64,000 nt of DNA from Acidobacteriota bacterium (GCA_023410055.1 JAEYQK010000055.1:28416-92415), one strand, 5' to 3'; shown: positions 49,617-58,112, numbered from the stretch's first letter. Made by a program: numbers and translations. The notes: a model not told the origin generated them from the letters alone.

Positions 49617-49982
49617 ATGGATGACTGGCAACCAGCAACGATCGAGAATATAAAGCTAATCGTCGCAACGGGCCTGTCAGCCTGTGATGCCGAGCAACGG
49701 GCCGCATTCGAGAGGTACAGAGTAGAGCCATTTCGTGCACCCATAGTTCGATACGGCGAGACGGGCACGGTGGTGGTCGTTGCGCGGAACGGAAATGAAG
49801 TCATGTACTACGAGGACGTGGAAGAAGGCTTCAACGTCTCGCCAATTGCTCCCGAAGGGCTGATTCTCGAACACTGGTGCAATCAGGACGAATTGCCGTT
49901 CGCGCTCAATGCTTGGATAGAGGGCAGGTTCTACTGCAGGTTAGGCCCCGCCAACCCTGTCGCTTTCGATAGCTGTTCATAA
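49617..49982 (+). CDS. Unknown soluble protein
   Basis: 121 residues. ATG 49617 follows GAGGATAAGGA. Helical start (TIENIKLIVATGLSACDAEQ), then strands typical of small immunity-like folds: APIVRYGETGTVVVVARNGN, EVMYYEDVEEGFNVSPIAPE, LILEHWCNQDELPFALNAW. The last codons and the stop TAA fall within a family O repeat, so the C-terminus may have been altered. Confidence 0.62.
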   Translation: MDDWQPATIENIKLIVATGLSACDAEQRAAFERYRVEPFRAPIVRYGETGTVVVVARNGNEVMYYEDVEEGFNVSPIAPEGLILEHWCNQDELPFALNAWIEGRFYCRLGPANPVAFDSCS

Positions 49983-50127
49983 ATCCCCACGTGTCCACCT
50001 ATTCGAGAGAATCTCGTTTGGCGCGATGGAGTAAACAGACCCATCTGCCACAGTCGGGCACCGAGTCGTCGATCATACGGGAGATAGTCAACGGCCCACC
50101 CTTCGCAACAGCGGCGAAGGATGGGGC
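49968..50127. repeat. Compound repeat (families O, M, N)
   Basis: GATAGCTGTTCATAAATCCC and GTCCACCTATTC (49968-50004), then AGACCCATCTGCCACAGTCG (50037 on) and GAGATAGTCAACGGCCC, then CCCACCCTTCGC and GCGAAGGATGGGGC (50095-50127). The first two blocks recur in the same order at 57659-57800. Confidence 0.7.
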
Positions 50128-50240
50128 TCCTGCTGTTTTTTTTCAACAAGTGGAACTTCCGCTGCGAATCGGAGTAAAGTACTGGCGCTGTTCGCGCGAA
50201 TGCTGATTGAAGAGCGCGTGACGCGGATAAGGAGGAGAAT

Positions 50241-50669
50241 ATGAGATCTATCGTTGCAGTCTGCCTATTTGCACTTGCGATGACCTGCGTGACGATCGCA
50301 CAGAATACTCCACAACAGAGCACCCAGAAACCTGCTATGCGGCACGGACTTCACGTCGAGATGGCGGTGGCAAGCCATGCGGTAGCGATGCCCGCGGCCG
50401 ACGAAAAGGACGCGATTGTTGTAGCGATTGCGGCTGACGGCAAGATCTTCGTAGACACGAACGCAGTCGAACTAACTGCTCTTAGCAACATGGGTACAGG
50501 TACGGTGTACGTTAAGGCTGATGCGCGGGTGCCGTATCAGAAGATTCTCGACGTACTGAACGCTCTGCACGGTCGGCCAGTAGTGCTTCTGACCGCACCA
50601 ACGGCCGAAGGGGAGAAAGGGAAACCCGTGCCACCCTATGGGATGAAAGTCACTGTAGGAGGGCTGTGA
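50241..50669 (+). CDS. Secreted ExbD/TolR-like domain protein
   Basis: 142 residues. GGAGG precedes ATG 50241. Signal peptide MRSIVAVCLFALAMTCVTIA, then a periplasmic ExbD-like domain: AIVVAIAADGKIFVDTNAVE, VYVKADARVPYQKILDVLNA, LHGRPVVLLTAPT. True ExbD has an N-terminal membrane helix with an essential Asp; that helix is replaced here by a cleavable signal, so it cannot drive the proton channel and may bind a TonB or peptidoglycan partner instead. Confidence 0.72.
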   Translation: MRSIVAVCLFALAMTCVTIAQNTPQQSTQKPAMRHGLHVEMAVASHAVAMPAADEKDAIVVAIAADGKIFVDTNAVELTALSNMGTGTVYVKADARVPYQKILDVLNALHGRPVVLLTAPTAEGEKGKPVPPYGMKVTVGGL

Positions 50670-50735
50670 AGCCGAGCGCGAGTGCTGCACAGAAATAGAC
50701 GTGAACAACGGGACTTTGGAGTACATTAGCTGAAC

Positions 50736-51347
50736 ATGATGAGCCGAGGAGCGCTCGCTTTCTTCAGCGCGCTGTTGATTTTCAATGTCACCGCCGATTC
50801 AGCGGAGGTACACGCGCTTCCTCACCAGTGCGAGACCGTCGACATGACCAAGACCGGACGCCCCATGATGTTCGCTCCGCTTAACGGAGTCGCGATGGGC
50901 ATCTCTGTACCGCGCACGGTTTTCCATGCAGGCGAACCAATAAGCATCTACGTTTGGGTGAACAACCCGACTGACCGCGAACAGGTACTTTGGTCTTGCT
51001 CGCTTTGGTATCAGTGGGGCGTTGATGTGTACGACTCAAAGCGGCACCGGATTCCAACCCGGCAGGAATCGCAGCCGAAGACCAGCGACGGATCGAAGTT
51101 GCAGGGTGACCGGTTTGCAGCTTTCACGCGCCTGACACATCCGCCGAAACTGTGCTTCCGTGACGTGCCGCTTTCAATCCCTCCAGAATATTGCGGGCTA
51201 CTGCGAGACGTGCGGGATGTCACCATAGAGCTCAGCAACAAGTACGATCTACGTCCGGGCAGTTATCTCATCACAGAAAAGAACCAGAACCCTGAACAAG
51301 GCGGGATTTCAATCATTATCGTCGACAAAAGTGATAGCCGAAAGTGA
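50736..51347 (+). CDS. Unknown secreted protein
   Basis: 203 residues with a signal peptide (ALAFFSALLIFNVTADSA). The mature part looks Ig-like: GISVPRTVFHAGEPISIYVW, VNNPTDREQVLWSCSLWYQW, GVDVYDSKRHRIPTR, DVTIELSNKYDLRPGSYLIT. Several Cys suggest disulfides. TACATT eight bases before the ATG. No family recognised. Confidence 0.65.
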   Translation: MMSRGALAFFSALLIFNVTADSAEVHALPHQCETVDMTKTGRPMMFAPLNGVAMGISVPRTVFHAGEPISIYVWVNNPTDREQVLWSCSLWYQWGVDVYDSKRHRIPTRQESQPKTSDGSKLQGDRFAAFTRLTHPPKLCFRDVPLSIPPEYCGLLRDVRDVTIELSNKYDLRPGSYLITEKNQNPEQGGISIIIVDKSDSRK

Positions 51348-51603
51348 GTCGCCGACGATTGCTGTCGAAACATTGCGATGTGTACAACAATCCCGATCGG
51401 GATAGGCTTCATGCTCTTTCGGAGCACCACGTGAAATGAAAATGATGCCTGATATCGCCAGCTAAGGCGTGATACTCGCGGCAGACCATCTCATTGATCG
51501 CCATGTCACAGCCAATCCAGAGCAGCCGGATAGGTTAACGAATGCCCTGATATCGTCAACAATCTCGTTTACTTCGCCCCGTTCATCAGCTCAAATTGCG
51601 GAT

Positions 51604-52173
51604 ATGCAACCTTTTGCCTCAGTGGTAGTAATTGTTGTTGCGCTATCGACCGCCTTCGCGCAGACCTCGACGCCGCATTCATTAACTGGCGAACTGGCAG
51701 CACTGCATTTACAAACGGCACTGCTTTTCCCTTCCCAAGGAGTCGATGAATTTCCGGTCTGGTCGCCCGATTCACGCTATCTCGCCGCCAATGTTCAGGG
51801 GAAGTGGTTCAAGCTAGAGATTTCGACGGTTCAGCTACAGGAAGCGAAGTGGCACGGGAAGCCCATCGGCGTTGTCAAGACGAACCAAAAATTCGCTCAG
51901 GCGACAGATGCAGAAATAGCGGAGTGGCTGAAGGCCGCAAAAGAGCAACGAAGCGTCGTGTCTAGCTCGGGCATCACCGTTGAACTTTCACAACATGAAC
52001 TTTCTACTTCGCTTGTGCTTTCAAGAGGCAAGGACCGCAAGACACTTTGGAAGACGGACCTCGAAAACTGTGGCGGACTCCAGTTGTCACCAGATGGGCG
52101 CTATGTTGCCTTCATCTGTGAGACGAACGGCGTTTTCGCGATGGATGTTGACGCAGCGTTCGCCATCAAATGA
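51604..52173 (+). CDS. Secreted protein with propeller-like repeats
   Basis: 189 residues from ATG 51604 (MQPFASVVVIVVALSTAFAQ, a clean signal peptide); in-frame codons further upstream are polar and unlikely. Two TolB/WD40-like units: DEFPVWSPDSRYLAANVQGK and GGLQLSPDGRYVAFICETNG, spaced by a helical stretch (DAEIAEWLKAAKEQRS). Too short for a full propeller. Unknown role. A family O hairpin follows the stop. Confidence 0.62.
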   Translation: MQPFASVVVIVVALSTAFAQTSTPHSLTGELAALHLQTALLFPSQGVDEFPVWSPDSRYLAANVQGKWFKLEISTVQLQEAKWHGKPIGVVKTNQKFAQATDAEIAEWLKAAKEQRSVVSSSGITVELSQHELSTSLVLSRGKDRKTLWKTDLENCGGLQLSPDGRYVAFICETNGVFAMDVDAAFAIK

Positions 52174-52183
52174 CCGTAACCAA

Positions 52184-52240
52184 GATAGGTGTTGGTAAAA
52201 TCCCCATCTATCCACCTATCGCGAGTAGCCGGATAGATGG
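52184..52240. repeat. Hairpin repeats (family O)
   Basis: GATAGGTGTTGGTAAAATCC ... CACCTATC (52184-52220), interleaved with CCATCTATCC (52204-52213) and GGATAGATGG (52231-52240). Two alternative perfect stems (8 and 10 bp) share bases, so the RNA could switch between them. Confidence 0.6.
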
Positions 52241-52395
52241 ACGAAAGCCCCGATATCAGCAACAATCTTGATGAGACTTGCGCCTTCATGTTCGAGCGGC
52301 TAGAGGGCGCAAATGACAAACTCTCTCCCAAAGATCTGTCGGCGGAGCTCAGAGACGGACTCACCGGTTGCGTTTCGGATTTTGTTAATACGTGA
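52237..52395 (+). CDS. Possible 52-residue acidic protein
   Basis: ATG 52237 to TGA 52395: MDESPDISNNLDETCAFMFE, RLEGANDKLSPKDLSAELRD and a short end. Composition looks protein-like, but the start codon lies in a hairpin arm and no ribosome site is seen. Confidence 0.3.
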   Translation: MDESPDISNNLDETCAFMFERLEGANDKLSPKDLSAELRDGLTGCVSDFVNT

Positions 52396-52460
52396 CACTT
52401 CTCGATCTGTAGGGCAAAATGACTGATTCTGACTCACTACACAACTGGAGGAAAACTAAC

Positions 52461-53447
52461 GTGAGAAAGATGTCGAATCTCTGGACGAAGCGAGCTTTCG
52501 CGGGGCCAACCCATTTTCTTTTGGCAGTCGCTGGACTTGCGTTGGTCGCTGGGCTTGCATTGCCGGCGCATGCGCAAAACGACCGGATGACACCCATCGC
52601 GACGCCTTCACAGCCCAACGCGATCGAACTCGGCACCGGTCCGCTGCCTGGTGCGAAGAACCCGGAGGCCTGGCATAGCCAGTACGGCAGCCAGTTCGCG
52701 CGCAACGTGACGGTTGCGACGCTGACGCCCTTTCTTCCGGATCCCGCCAAGGCAAGCGGCGCCGCCGTTGTTGTTGCGCCCGGCGGCGGTTTCATGACCT
52801 TGTCCATGGAAAATGAAGGCTGGAACGTCGCCCGCGCGCTGGCAGACAAGGGTGTCGCCGCGTTTGTCCTTAAATATCGTCTGAACCAGACACCGGCCGA
52901 CATGCCAGCGTTCGAAAAATCCATGCAGGAAATGTTTTCGGCTACAGCGCGGCCGTCGCGCCCCGAACCCGATAAGGCGATGGCTGGTCTTGCCCCTCAG
53001 ATCGCCGACGCCCGGGCGGCATTTGCCCTTATCCGGAAGCGGTCTGCCGAGTGGCATGTCGATCCGAACCGGATCGGCATGATTGGCTTTTCCGCCGGCG
53101 CGATGCTGACAATGGCAACTACACTTGCCGGCGAGGATGCGAAGCCCGCCTTCGCCGGAAACATCTACGGTCCTCTCGCGTCGATGACGGTGCCAGCCGA
53201 GGCGCCGCCACTGTTCATCGCCCTGGCTGCCGACGACCCCTTTTTCGCAAACAGCGGCTACGGGCTTATCGATAGCTGGAAGGCCGCGAAGCGCCCCGTC
53301 GAATTCCATCTTTTTGAACAGGGTGGCCATGGCTTCGGGATGTACCAGAAGGAGACTACGAGCACCGGTTGGTTCGATGCCTTTGCGCGCTGGCTCGGGA
53401 TGCATGGCATGCTGAAGCCGACAGGATCAGCAAGCAGCGCTCGTTGA
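52461..53447 (+). CDS. Secreted alpha/beta hydrolase, acetylxylan-esterase-like (BD-FAE type)
   Basis: 328 residues. GTG 52461 is 8 bases after GGAGGA. Signal peptide around LLAVAGLALVAGLALPAHAQ. Esterase motifs: oxyanion VVVAPGGGFMTLSMENEGW, nucleophile IGMIGFSAGAMLT, Asp in ALAADDPFF, His in EQGGHGFGMYQKETTSTGWF. Such enzymes remove acetyl or feruloyl groups from xylan. Very dense GCC/GGC codons and a sphingomonad-like wording of the protein make horizontal transfer possible (inference from memory). Confidence 0.88.
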   Translation: MRKMSNLWTKRAFAGPTHFLLAVAGLALVAGLALPAHAQNDRMTPIATPSQPNAIELGTGPLPGAKNPEAWHSQYGSQFARNVTVATLTPFLPDPAKASGAAVVVAPGGGFMTLSMENEGWNVARALADKGVAAFVLKYRLNQTPADMPAFEKSMQEMFSATARPSRPEPDKAMAGLAPQIADARAAFALIRKRSAEWHVDPNRIGMIGFSAGAMLTMATTLAGEDAKPAFAGNIYGPLASMTVPAEAPPLFIALAADDPFFANSGYGLIDSWKAAKRPVEFHLFEQGGHGFGMYQKETTSTGWFDAFARWLGMHGMLKPTGSASSAR

Positions 53448-53477
53448 TGCACCGGGTGCGGGACAAGCTCCTCTTAA

Positions 53478-53503
53478 GGGCGCAGCCATGCGAGGCTGCG
53501 CCC
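53478..53503. terminator. Hairpin after the esterase gene
   Basis: GGGCGCAGCC (53478-53487), loop ATGCGA, GGCTGCGCCC (53494-53503), no T tract. Terminator or another repeat. Confidence 0.5.
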
Positions 53504-53535
53504 AACGCTTCCTGATGTTCAATGCTGCGTTGAGA

Positions 53536-53700
53536 CGCACCCTCCCCTAAAGGGGAAGGGTGCGGCACCCTATCCGCGCATAAGGTTTGCTAGTGCAGAG
53601 GAGGAGAGAGGGTGCGTCACCCGGCGAGTTCTGATGTCAACTTCACCGAAGCGCGGGCGAGACGCCCCCGCGACAGCCGCCGGGACGGCAGCGCTCCCCG
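53536..53700. repeat. Families F and E in the spacer before the xylosidase
   Basis: CGCACCCTCCCCTAAAGGGG then AAGGGTGCGGCACCC (53536-53570); GAAGCGCGGGCGAGACGCCC then CCGCGACAGCCGCCGGGACG (53648-53700). The second is the intergenic relative of the element in recQ. Otherwise this 370-base spacer is empty. Confidence 0.75.
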
Positions 53701-53821
53701 TAAGAATGCCAGCCAGAATCGTTGACGGCTAGTAGGGGATTTTGCGCTTCACAGGAACTTTCACGCAACAAACAATTCTTCAGGCCGGACCTTCCGGACT
53801 GTGTTATCCAAGGAGCTATTT

Positions 53822-55420
53822 GTGAGTAGAACCAACATCGTTCACCGCTTCCTGGCTGCATGCGTCGTCATAGGAATCCTGGTTTCTTCCGCTGTCGCGC
53901 AGGCGCCGCAGAAGCGCGTAGTTCACGCCGATCTTTCGCGCACGGTGGGGCCGCACTCGGCGGTGCCATTGCGTTGCGTTGGCGCGGGGCGCGCCAATGA
54001 GGGGCTGCGGGCCGACTGGCAACAGCAGCTCGCCACGGTGCAGTCCGAGATCGGCTTCGGGTACTTGCGCATGCACGGGCTGCTGCATGACGACATGGGC
54101 GTCTACACCGAAGATAAAAAGGGCAATCCTCAGTACAACTTTCAATACGTGGACGCGCTCTACGACGCGATGCTCAAGATGCATATCCGACCGTTCGTCG
54201 AGCTGGGCTTCATGCCGTCGAAGCTGGCCGATGGGAACACCACCATCTTCTGGTGGAAGGGCAACACGGCGCTGCCCAAGGACTACGACAAGTGGAGCGG
54301 ACTGATCCGTGCGCTGGTCTCGCACTTCAAAGAGCGCTATGGCGAAGACGAGGTCAACAAGTGGTATTTCGAAGTCTGGAATGAGCCGGACATTCGCGGC
54401 TTTTTCCCGCACAAACTGGAAGACTATTTCAAGCTCTACAAGGTGACGTCGGAGGCCGTTCGCGCCGAGTGCGCCAAATGCCGAATCGGCGGACCGGCCT
54501 CGGCCGTGCCGTACAAGGCTGAGGAAGAATTCGAGAAGTGGATCAACGCTAACCCCGAGCCCATCGATTTCATTGCCCTTCACGCTTATGGCGTCAACCA
54601 GGGTTTCCTGGATGAGGATGGGACGGCCGGCACCATCATCAACCCGGATCCTGATTCCGTCTCCGGACGCATGCGCCATTCGCGCGAGTTGATGAACGCG
54701 GCGAACATGAAGAACCTCGAGCTGCATTTCACCGAATGGAGCTCAGCCTACACGCCGACCGACTACATGCACGACCAGTATCATCAGGCCAGCTTCATTC
54801 TCGACAAAGTCAAGCGTGCTACGCCTTACGTCGACTCGATGTCGTACTGGACGTTTACGGACATCTTCGAGGAGATGGGGCCTCGCTTCACGCCGTTTCA
54901 TGGCGGGTTCGGGATGATGAACCTGCAAGGCATCAGGAAACCCGCCTACCACGCGTTCAAGTTCCTGAGCCGGCTTCAGGGAGACGACGTTCAGTCGGAC
55001 GACAACCAGTCGTGGATCACCAAATCGAAGAACGGTACGATCACGGTTCTCGCGTGGGATTACTCGCCGGTGGTGCCTCCGAAGGGCAAGACCGACCAAG
55101 TGTTCTACAAGCAGGAGCTGCCTGCGGCGGACAAGGGCCAGCTAGTGATCGACCTTGCTGGCGTGCCTGACGGCAAGTACAAGGTTGCCGTTTACCAGAC
55201 CGGCTACAAGCGGAACGATCCTTTCACGGCCTACGTGGGGATGGGTCTGCCGAATCAGCTCACGCGCGCGCAGGTTGCCGAACTGGACAAGCTCAGCAGT
55301 GGCGCGCCGGTCTCGCAATCGGAGATTACGGTGGCGAAGGGGAAGTTCTCCACGACGCTGCCGTTGCGCGCTAACGATTGCTTTGAGCTGGTGCTGACTC
55401 CGGTGAAGAGAGCGAAGTAG
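53822..55420 (+). CDS. Glycoside hydrolase family 39, beta-xylosidase type
   Basis: 532 residues. GTG 53822 follows AAGGAGCTATTT. Signal peptide TNIVHRFLAACVVIGILVSS. Clan GH-A barrel with the GH39 signature: acid/base Glu in YFEVWNEPDIRGFF, nucleophile Glu in LELHFTEWSSAY; also IRPFVELGFMPSKLA and TFTDIFEEMGPRFTPFHGGF. A C-terminal beta-sandwich (from ITVLAWDYSPVV) follows as in known xylosidases. Releases xylose from xylo-oligosaccharides; suits the arabinose and xylan-esterase genes around it. Confidence 0.93.
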   Translation: MSRTNIVHRFLAACVVIGILVSSAVAQAPQKRVVHADLSRTVGPHSAVPLRCVGAGRANEGLRADWQQQLATVQSEIGFGYLRMHGLLHDDMGVYTEDKKGNPQYNFQYVDALYDAMLKMHIRPFVELGFMPSKLADGNTTIFWWKGNTALPKDYDKWSGLIRALVSHFKERYGEDEVNKWYFEVWNEPDIRGFFPHKLEDYFKLYKVTSEAVRAECAKCRIGGPASAVPYKAEEEFEKWINANPEPIDFIALHAYGVNQGFLDEDGTAGTIINPDPDSVSGRMRHSRELMNAANMKNLELHFTEWSSAYTPTDYMHDQYHQASFILDKVKRATPYVDSMSYWTFTDIFEEMGPRFTPFHGGFGMMNLQGIRKPAYHAFKFLSRLQGDDVQSDDNQSWITKSKNGTITVLAWDYSPVVPPKGKTDQVFYKQELPAADKGQLVIDLAGVPDGKYKVAVYQTGYKRNDPFTAYVGMGLPNQLTRAQVAELDKLSSGAPVSQSEITVAKGKFSTTLPLRANDCFELVLTPVKRAK

Positions 55421-55432
55421 TCCGGGTTGAAC

Positions 55433-55470
55433 GCGCACCCTTCTCCGAAGGGAAGGGTGCGGCACCCGGC
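55433..55470. repeat. Family F hairpin
   Basis: CGCACCCTTCTCCGAAGGGA then AGGGTGCGGCACCCGGC, 12 bases after the xylosidase stop. May serve as its terminator. Confidence 0.65.
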
Positions 55471-55524
55471 AGCCTGGCGATTTACTCACACGCTAACCCT
55501 ACGAGCGGGTCGGAGAGAGACTAG

Positions 55525-56094
55525 ATGAATGTTATCCGTGAATTTTTCGTCTCAGCCAAGCATTGGCAATTGTCTTTGATTTGCTTAGGCCCATTCGCGG
55601 TCGCACCGCTGATTCCGGATTGGGTTTGGAGTAGCCAGAGCTTACTGTATTGGATTCCGATGACCGCTCTCTCCATCGTCTTTGCCTGTTACATCTTCCT
55701 TTGGGCCTGGTCTTACGGTTCTTTTCTATGTGCCGCTACGCCGCATTCAATTCGACTTAAGCTGCGGTTTTTCCGTGTTGCTGTGATCTTCCTTTTTATC
55801 TATCTGCCGGTACCCAATCTCGTGCCGTTGAGCAAATGGGATTGGCTCCTACCGCTCGATTTTCTCTGCATGCTCTGCGCGCTATACGCGGCGTTGTTCG
55901 TGGCCAGAAGCCTCGTTCGCGCAGAGACTGGAAAGCGCGGCACGTTTACCGATAATGTAGTCGCGTTCTTATTGCTGTGGCTTTGGCCCATTGGGATATG
56001 GTTTTTTCAGCCGCGGATTAACCGCCTGTTTGTCGCGAATTGTAAGAATGGCGGAGGCACCGTTTCAGGAGCATGTGAAACAGTCCAGTCGTAA
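55525..56094 (+). CDS. Unknown membrane protein
   Basis: 189 residues, five or six hydrophobic helices (WQLSLICLGPFAVAPLIP, SLLYWIPMTALSIVFACYIF, LWAWSYGSFLCAATPHSIRL, FFRVAVIFLFIYLPVPNLV, NVVAFLLLWLWPIGIWFFQP). Starts a run of four small membrane genes to 57648. Codon use is less GC-rich than in the housekeeping genes, hinting at an acquired or fast-changing block. Confidence 0.68.
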   Translation: MNVIREFFVSAKHWQLSLICLGPFAVAPLIPDWVWSSQSLLYWIPMTALSIVFACYIFLWAWSYGSFLCAATPHSIRLKLRFFRVAVIFLFIYLPVPNLVPLSKWDWLLPLDFLCMLCALYAALFVARSLVRAETGKRGTFTDNVVAFLLLWLWPIGIWFFQPRINRLFVANCKNGGGTVSGACETVQS

Positions 56095-56150
56095 TCTACT
56101 GTGAAGCGTCAGAATGGATTCAAGCTCAGACCAGAGCTATTACTGCCATC

Positions 56151-56570
56151 GTGCTCTTGATATTGACCGTGCTGAGCGCGGCAGGGGAGACGCTACATGT
56201 CGCTGTGGGTATTTACACTCTGAGGCATTACGACGTACCTTCCCGCTCGGAGCTGTGGGCCCAAGTTTTTGGGCTGCTTGAGACCTTTATCTGGATTGTG
56301 TTTCTGATCGCATTTTCCAGCAAGAAGGTTACGGCCACGACCCGTCTCATCCCAAGCATCTCGGGAGTGCTTGCTCTCTTTACTTTTTGTTCGGGCGTGT
56401 GGAGCAGCGTGCAAATGTGGAAGGCGTTTGTGGCCAATCCACACTTGCCGATGGCGTCGTGGGACTACGCGCTGCTTCTGTTTGGGCGGGGGACTCTGAT
56501 TCTGTTCTATGTAGAGATTTGGAGAAGATGGAAGCGCGATTTGACAATTCAGCAGAATGTTGTTCGCTGA
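56151..56570 (+). CDS. Unknown membrane protein, true start uncertain
   Basis: 139 residues from GTG 56151, which begins inside a hydrophobic helix (LLILTVLSAAGETLHVAVGI). Four helices in total (VFGLLETFIWIVFLIAF, ISGVLALFTFCSGVWSSVQM, WDYALLLFGRGTLILFYVEI). The open frame extends upstream to 56079 without a usual start codon. GTG 56101 in another frame encodes VKRQNGFKLRPELLLPS, which would join at VLLILTV if one base were restored near 56150; a frameshift is therefore likely. Confidence 0.5.
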   Translation: MLLILTVLSAAGETLHVAVGIYTLRHYDVPSRSELWAQVFGLLETFIWIVFLIAFSSKKVTATTRLIPSISGVLALFTFCSGVWSSVQMWKAFVANPHLPMASWDYALLLFGRGTLILFYVEIWRRWKRDLTIQQNVVR

Positions 56571-56712
56571 TGCAGTAAGGCGCGGCTTAGGCGATGTTGC
56601 GGGAATCGGTTGAATTCTGACAATCCCAGTTGGGATAAGTGGATACATGGGCTGAGATTGTCCACTATCGTGGAACTCTGTTGAGAAACGACGTAAAGTG
56701 CTGACCTAGGAC

Positions 56713-57090
56713 ATGAAGCAGTCGACGAAAGACAATCTCATTTATCTCTCCGTCGGCCTGACTGTGGCCGGGGTGCTCGCCTTTTATGTTTTCTATAACG
56801 CAAGAACATTGGGGACGGTACCAGAAATACCGGGACCTGTCCTTTGGGGTCTGATGTCTAGTCCCGTAATTGTTGCGTTTATTTTTGAACGGTTTTGGCA
56901 GCACCGCCGTCGCCGTTGGCTTTGGGCAATAGGTGGTGCAGCAGGCTTGTTAAACGGGTTCTCCTGTCTTATCGCTTATATGCTGCGATTGAGTCCTCCG
57001 GTCTGGGTATGGAGCGCGATGACGATGGCATGGGTTACCATCGCGTTCATGGCCGCTTCCAAGGTCTTAGTGAAAGGCCACAACAAGTAA
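56713..57090 (+). CDS. Unknown membrane protein
   Basis: 125 residues with four helices: NLIYLSVGLTVAGVLAFYVF, PVLWGLMSSPVIVAFIFERF, WLWAIGGAAGLLNGFSCLIA, VWVWSAMTMAWVTIAFMAAS, and basic ends. Intact frame. Same strand and style as its neighbours. Confidence 0.65.
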   Translation: MKQSTKDNLIYLSVGLTVAGVLAFYVFYNARTLGTVPEIPGPVLWGLMSSPVIVAFIFERFWQHRRRRWLWAIGGAAGLLNGFSCLIAYMLRLSPPVWVWSAMTMAWVTIAFMAASKVLVKGHNK

Positions 57091-57186
57091 GCACGGAGAA
57101 TGGCAGTTGTCCTTGCGATAAGTATGTATACGTCGCCGGGTACTCTCCTCTGGCCTGACAATCGCATTGCAAGTAGAATCCACGGA

Positions 57187-57648
57187 ATGTTACGCGCACT
57201 CAAATTTGCTGGACTTGTTTCACTCCATGGCCTTTTTGCCCTGATTGGCACACAGATTGTTGAGATAATCATTGACAAGGCTTTTCATCTCAATCCATTA
57301 ACCGCATTGGTTTGGAAGGAATGGGCTCTGAGCATCATCTGCGCGGCTTTGATTGGGTTTGGGATGTGGCGCACATGGCGAAACGATGCCGCGAAGTGGG
57401 CTTGGCTTCTTCCGGCTGTTTGGTTTGGTGACAGACTGCTATCGCTATATGCAAAGGTGCACTGTTCACCGTGGTTGTGGTTTCAGCTATCTGGAATGGG
57501 GTGCAACGGAACCGAGTCCATAGAGTGCATCAACTTCGTGGTGTTCACGGTCCCCTTCGTTCGTGGCCTTGCGTATTCAGTCGGAGCTTACGTTTCCTCA
57601 GCCGTTTACGTTCGTCAAACGCGTTCTTCGGCAACGTCGGCAGTGTAG
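57187..57648 (+). CDS. Unknown membrane protein
   Basis: 153 residues from ATG 57187, preceded by TAGAAT seven bases upstream; an in-frame ATG at 57100 would add 29 non-hydrophobic residues. Helices: FAGLVSLHGLFALIGTQIVE, ALSIICAALIGFGMWRTWR, AWLLPAVWFGDRLLSLYA, FVVFTVPFVRGLAYSVGAYV. Three Cys in the loop (KVHCSPWLWF, GMGCNGTESIECINF). A family O repeat follows the stop. Confidence 0.65.
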   Translation: MLRALKFAGLVSLHGLFALIGTQIVEIIIDKAFHLNPLTALVWKEWALSIICAALIGFGMWRTWRNDAAKWAWLLPAVWFGDRLLSLYAKVHCSPWLWFQLSGMGCNGTESIECINFVVFTVPFVRGLAYSVGAYVSSAVYVRQTRSSATSAV

Positions 57649-57658
57649 TGAACATGAC

Positions 57659-57800
57659 GATACTGTCGGTAAGTCGCCTTTCGTCCACCTATTCAGAGAA
57701 GTTGCTTTTGAGACGGGATATAAAGACCCACATCTGCCAAAGTCGGGTAGATGCGGGGCACCCGGTCGTTGACATGTGAGAGAGTCAACAGCCCCGTTCG
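57659..57800. repeat. Compound repeat (families O and M)
   Basis: GATACTGTCGGTAAGTCGCC and GTCCACCTATTC (57659-57694), then AAAGACCCACATCTGCCAAA, GTCGGGTAGATGCGGGGC, GGTCGTTGACATGTGAGAGA and GTCAACAGCCCCG. Same order as 49968-50094. Confidence 0.7.
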
Positions 57801-57820
57801 TAATCACGACGAAGGTGGGC

Positions 57821-57908
57821 ACCCGGCCGGATGGAGCCGGCTCTACAACGGTCGGGGACGGTGTGCCAGGCTACTACGGGAGTGCCGGACTGGAGTCCGG
57901 CGCTACAG
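57821..57908. repeat. GCCGGACTGGAGTCCGGC palindromes (family K)
   Basis: CCGGCCGGATGGAGCCGGCT (57825-57841 region) and AGTGCCGGACTGGAGTCCGG with CGCTACA (57881-57907). Typical dispersed hairpin; relative at 24498-24556. Confidence 0.65.
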
Positions 57909-58056
57909 TGTGCGCTATAACGGTTGCGGCGGTGAGGGAGCGTTTTCCGGGAAACGCATGCGGAAGTTCAAACTTCTCTTGACTGAACCCCCCATCTAAG
58001 TTTAAAGTCCGCACGAACAGCGGGAACCCGATTTTCGGCTTCGAACTGGGTTGATC

Positions 58057-58073
58057 TGGAAAGCGTTTTCTCA
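58057..58073. promoter_or_regulatory. LacI-type operator before araA
   Basis: TGGAAAGCGTTTTCTCA with palindromic core GAAAGCGTTTTC (58059-58070), CG at the centre, 43 bases before the araA ATG. Close to sites at 60570 and 63086. Confidence 0.6.
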
Positions 58074-58112
58074 AGACCTGCCGCAGATACAGAAGAAATC
58101 GTGAGGGGAACA

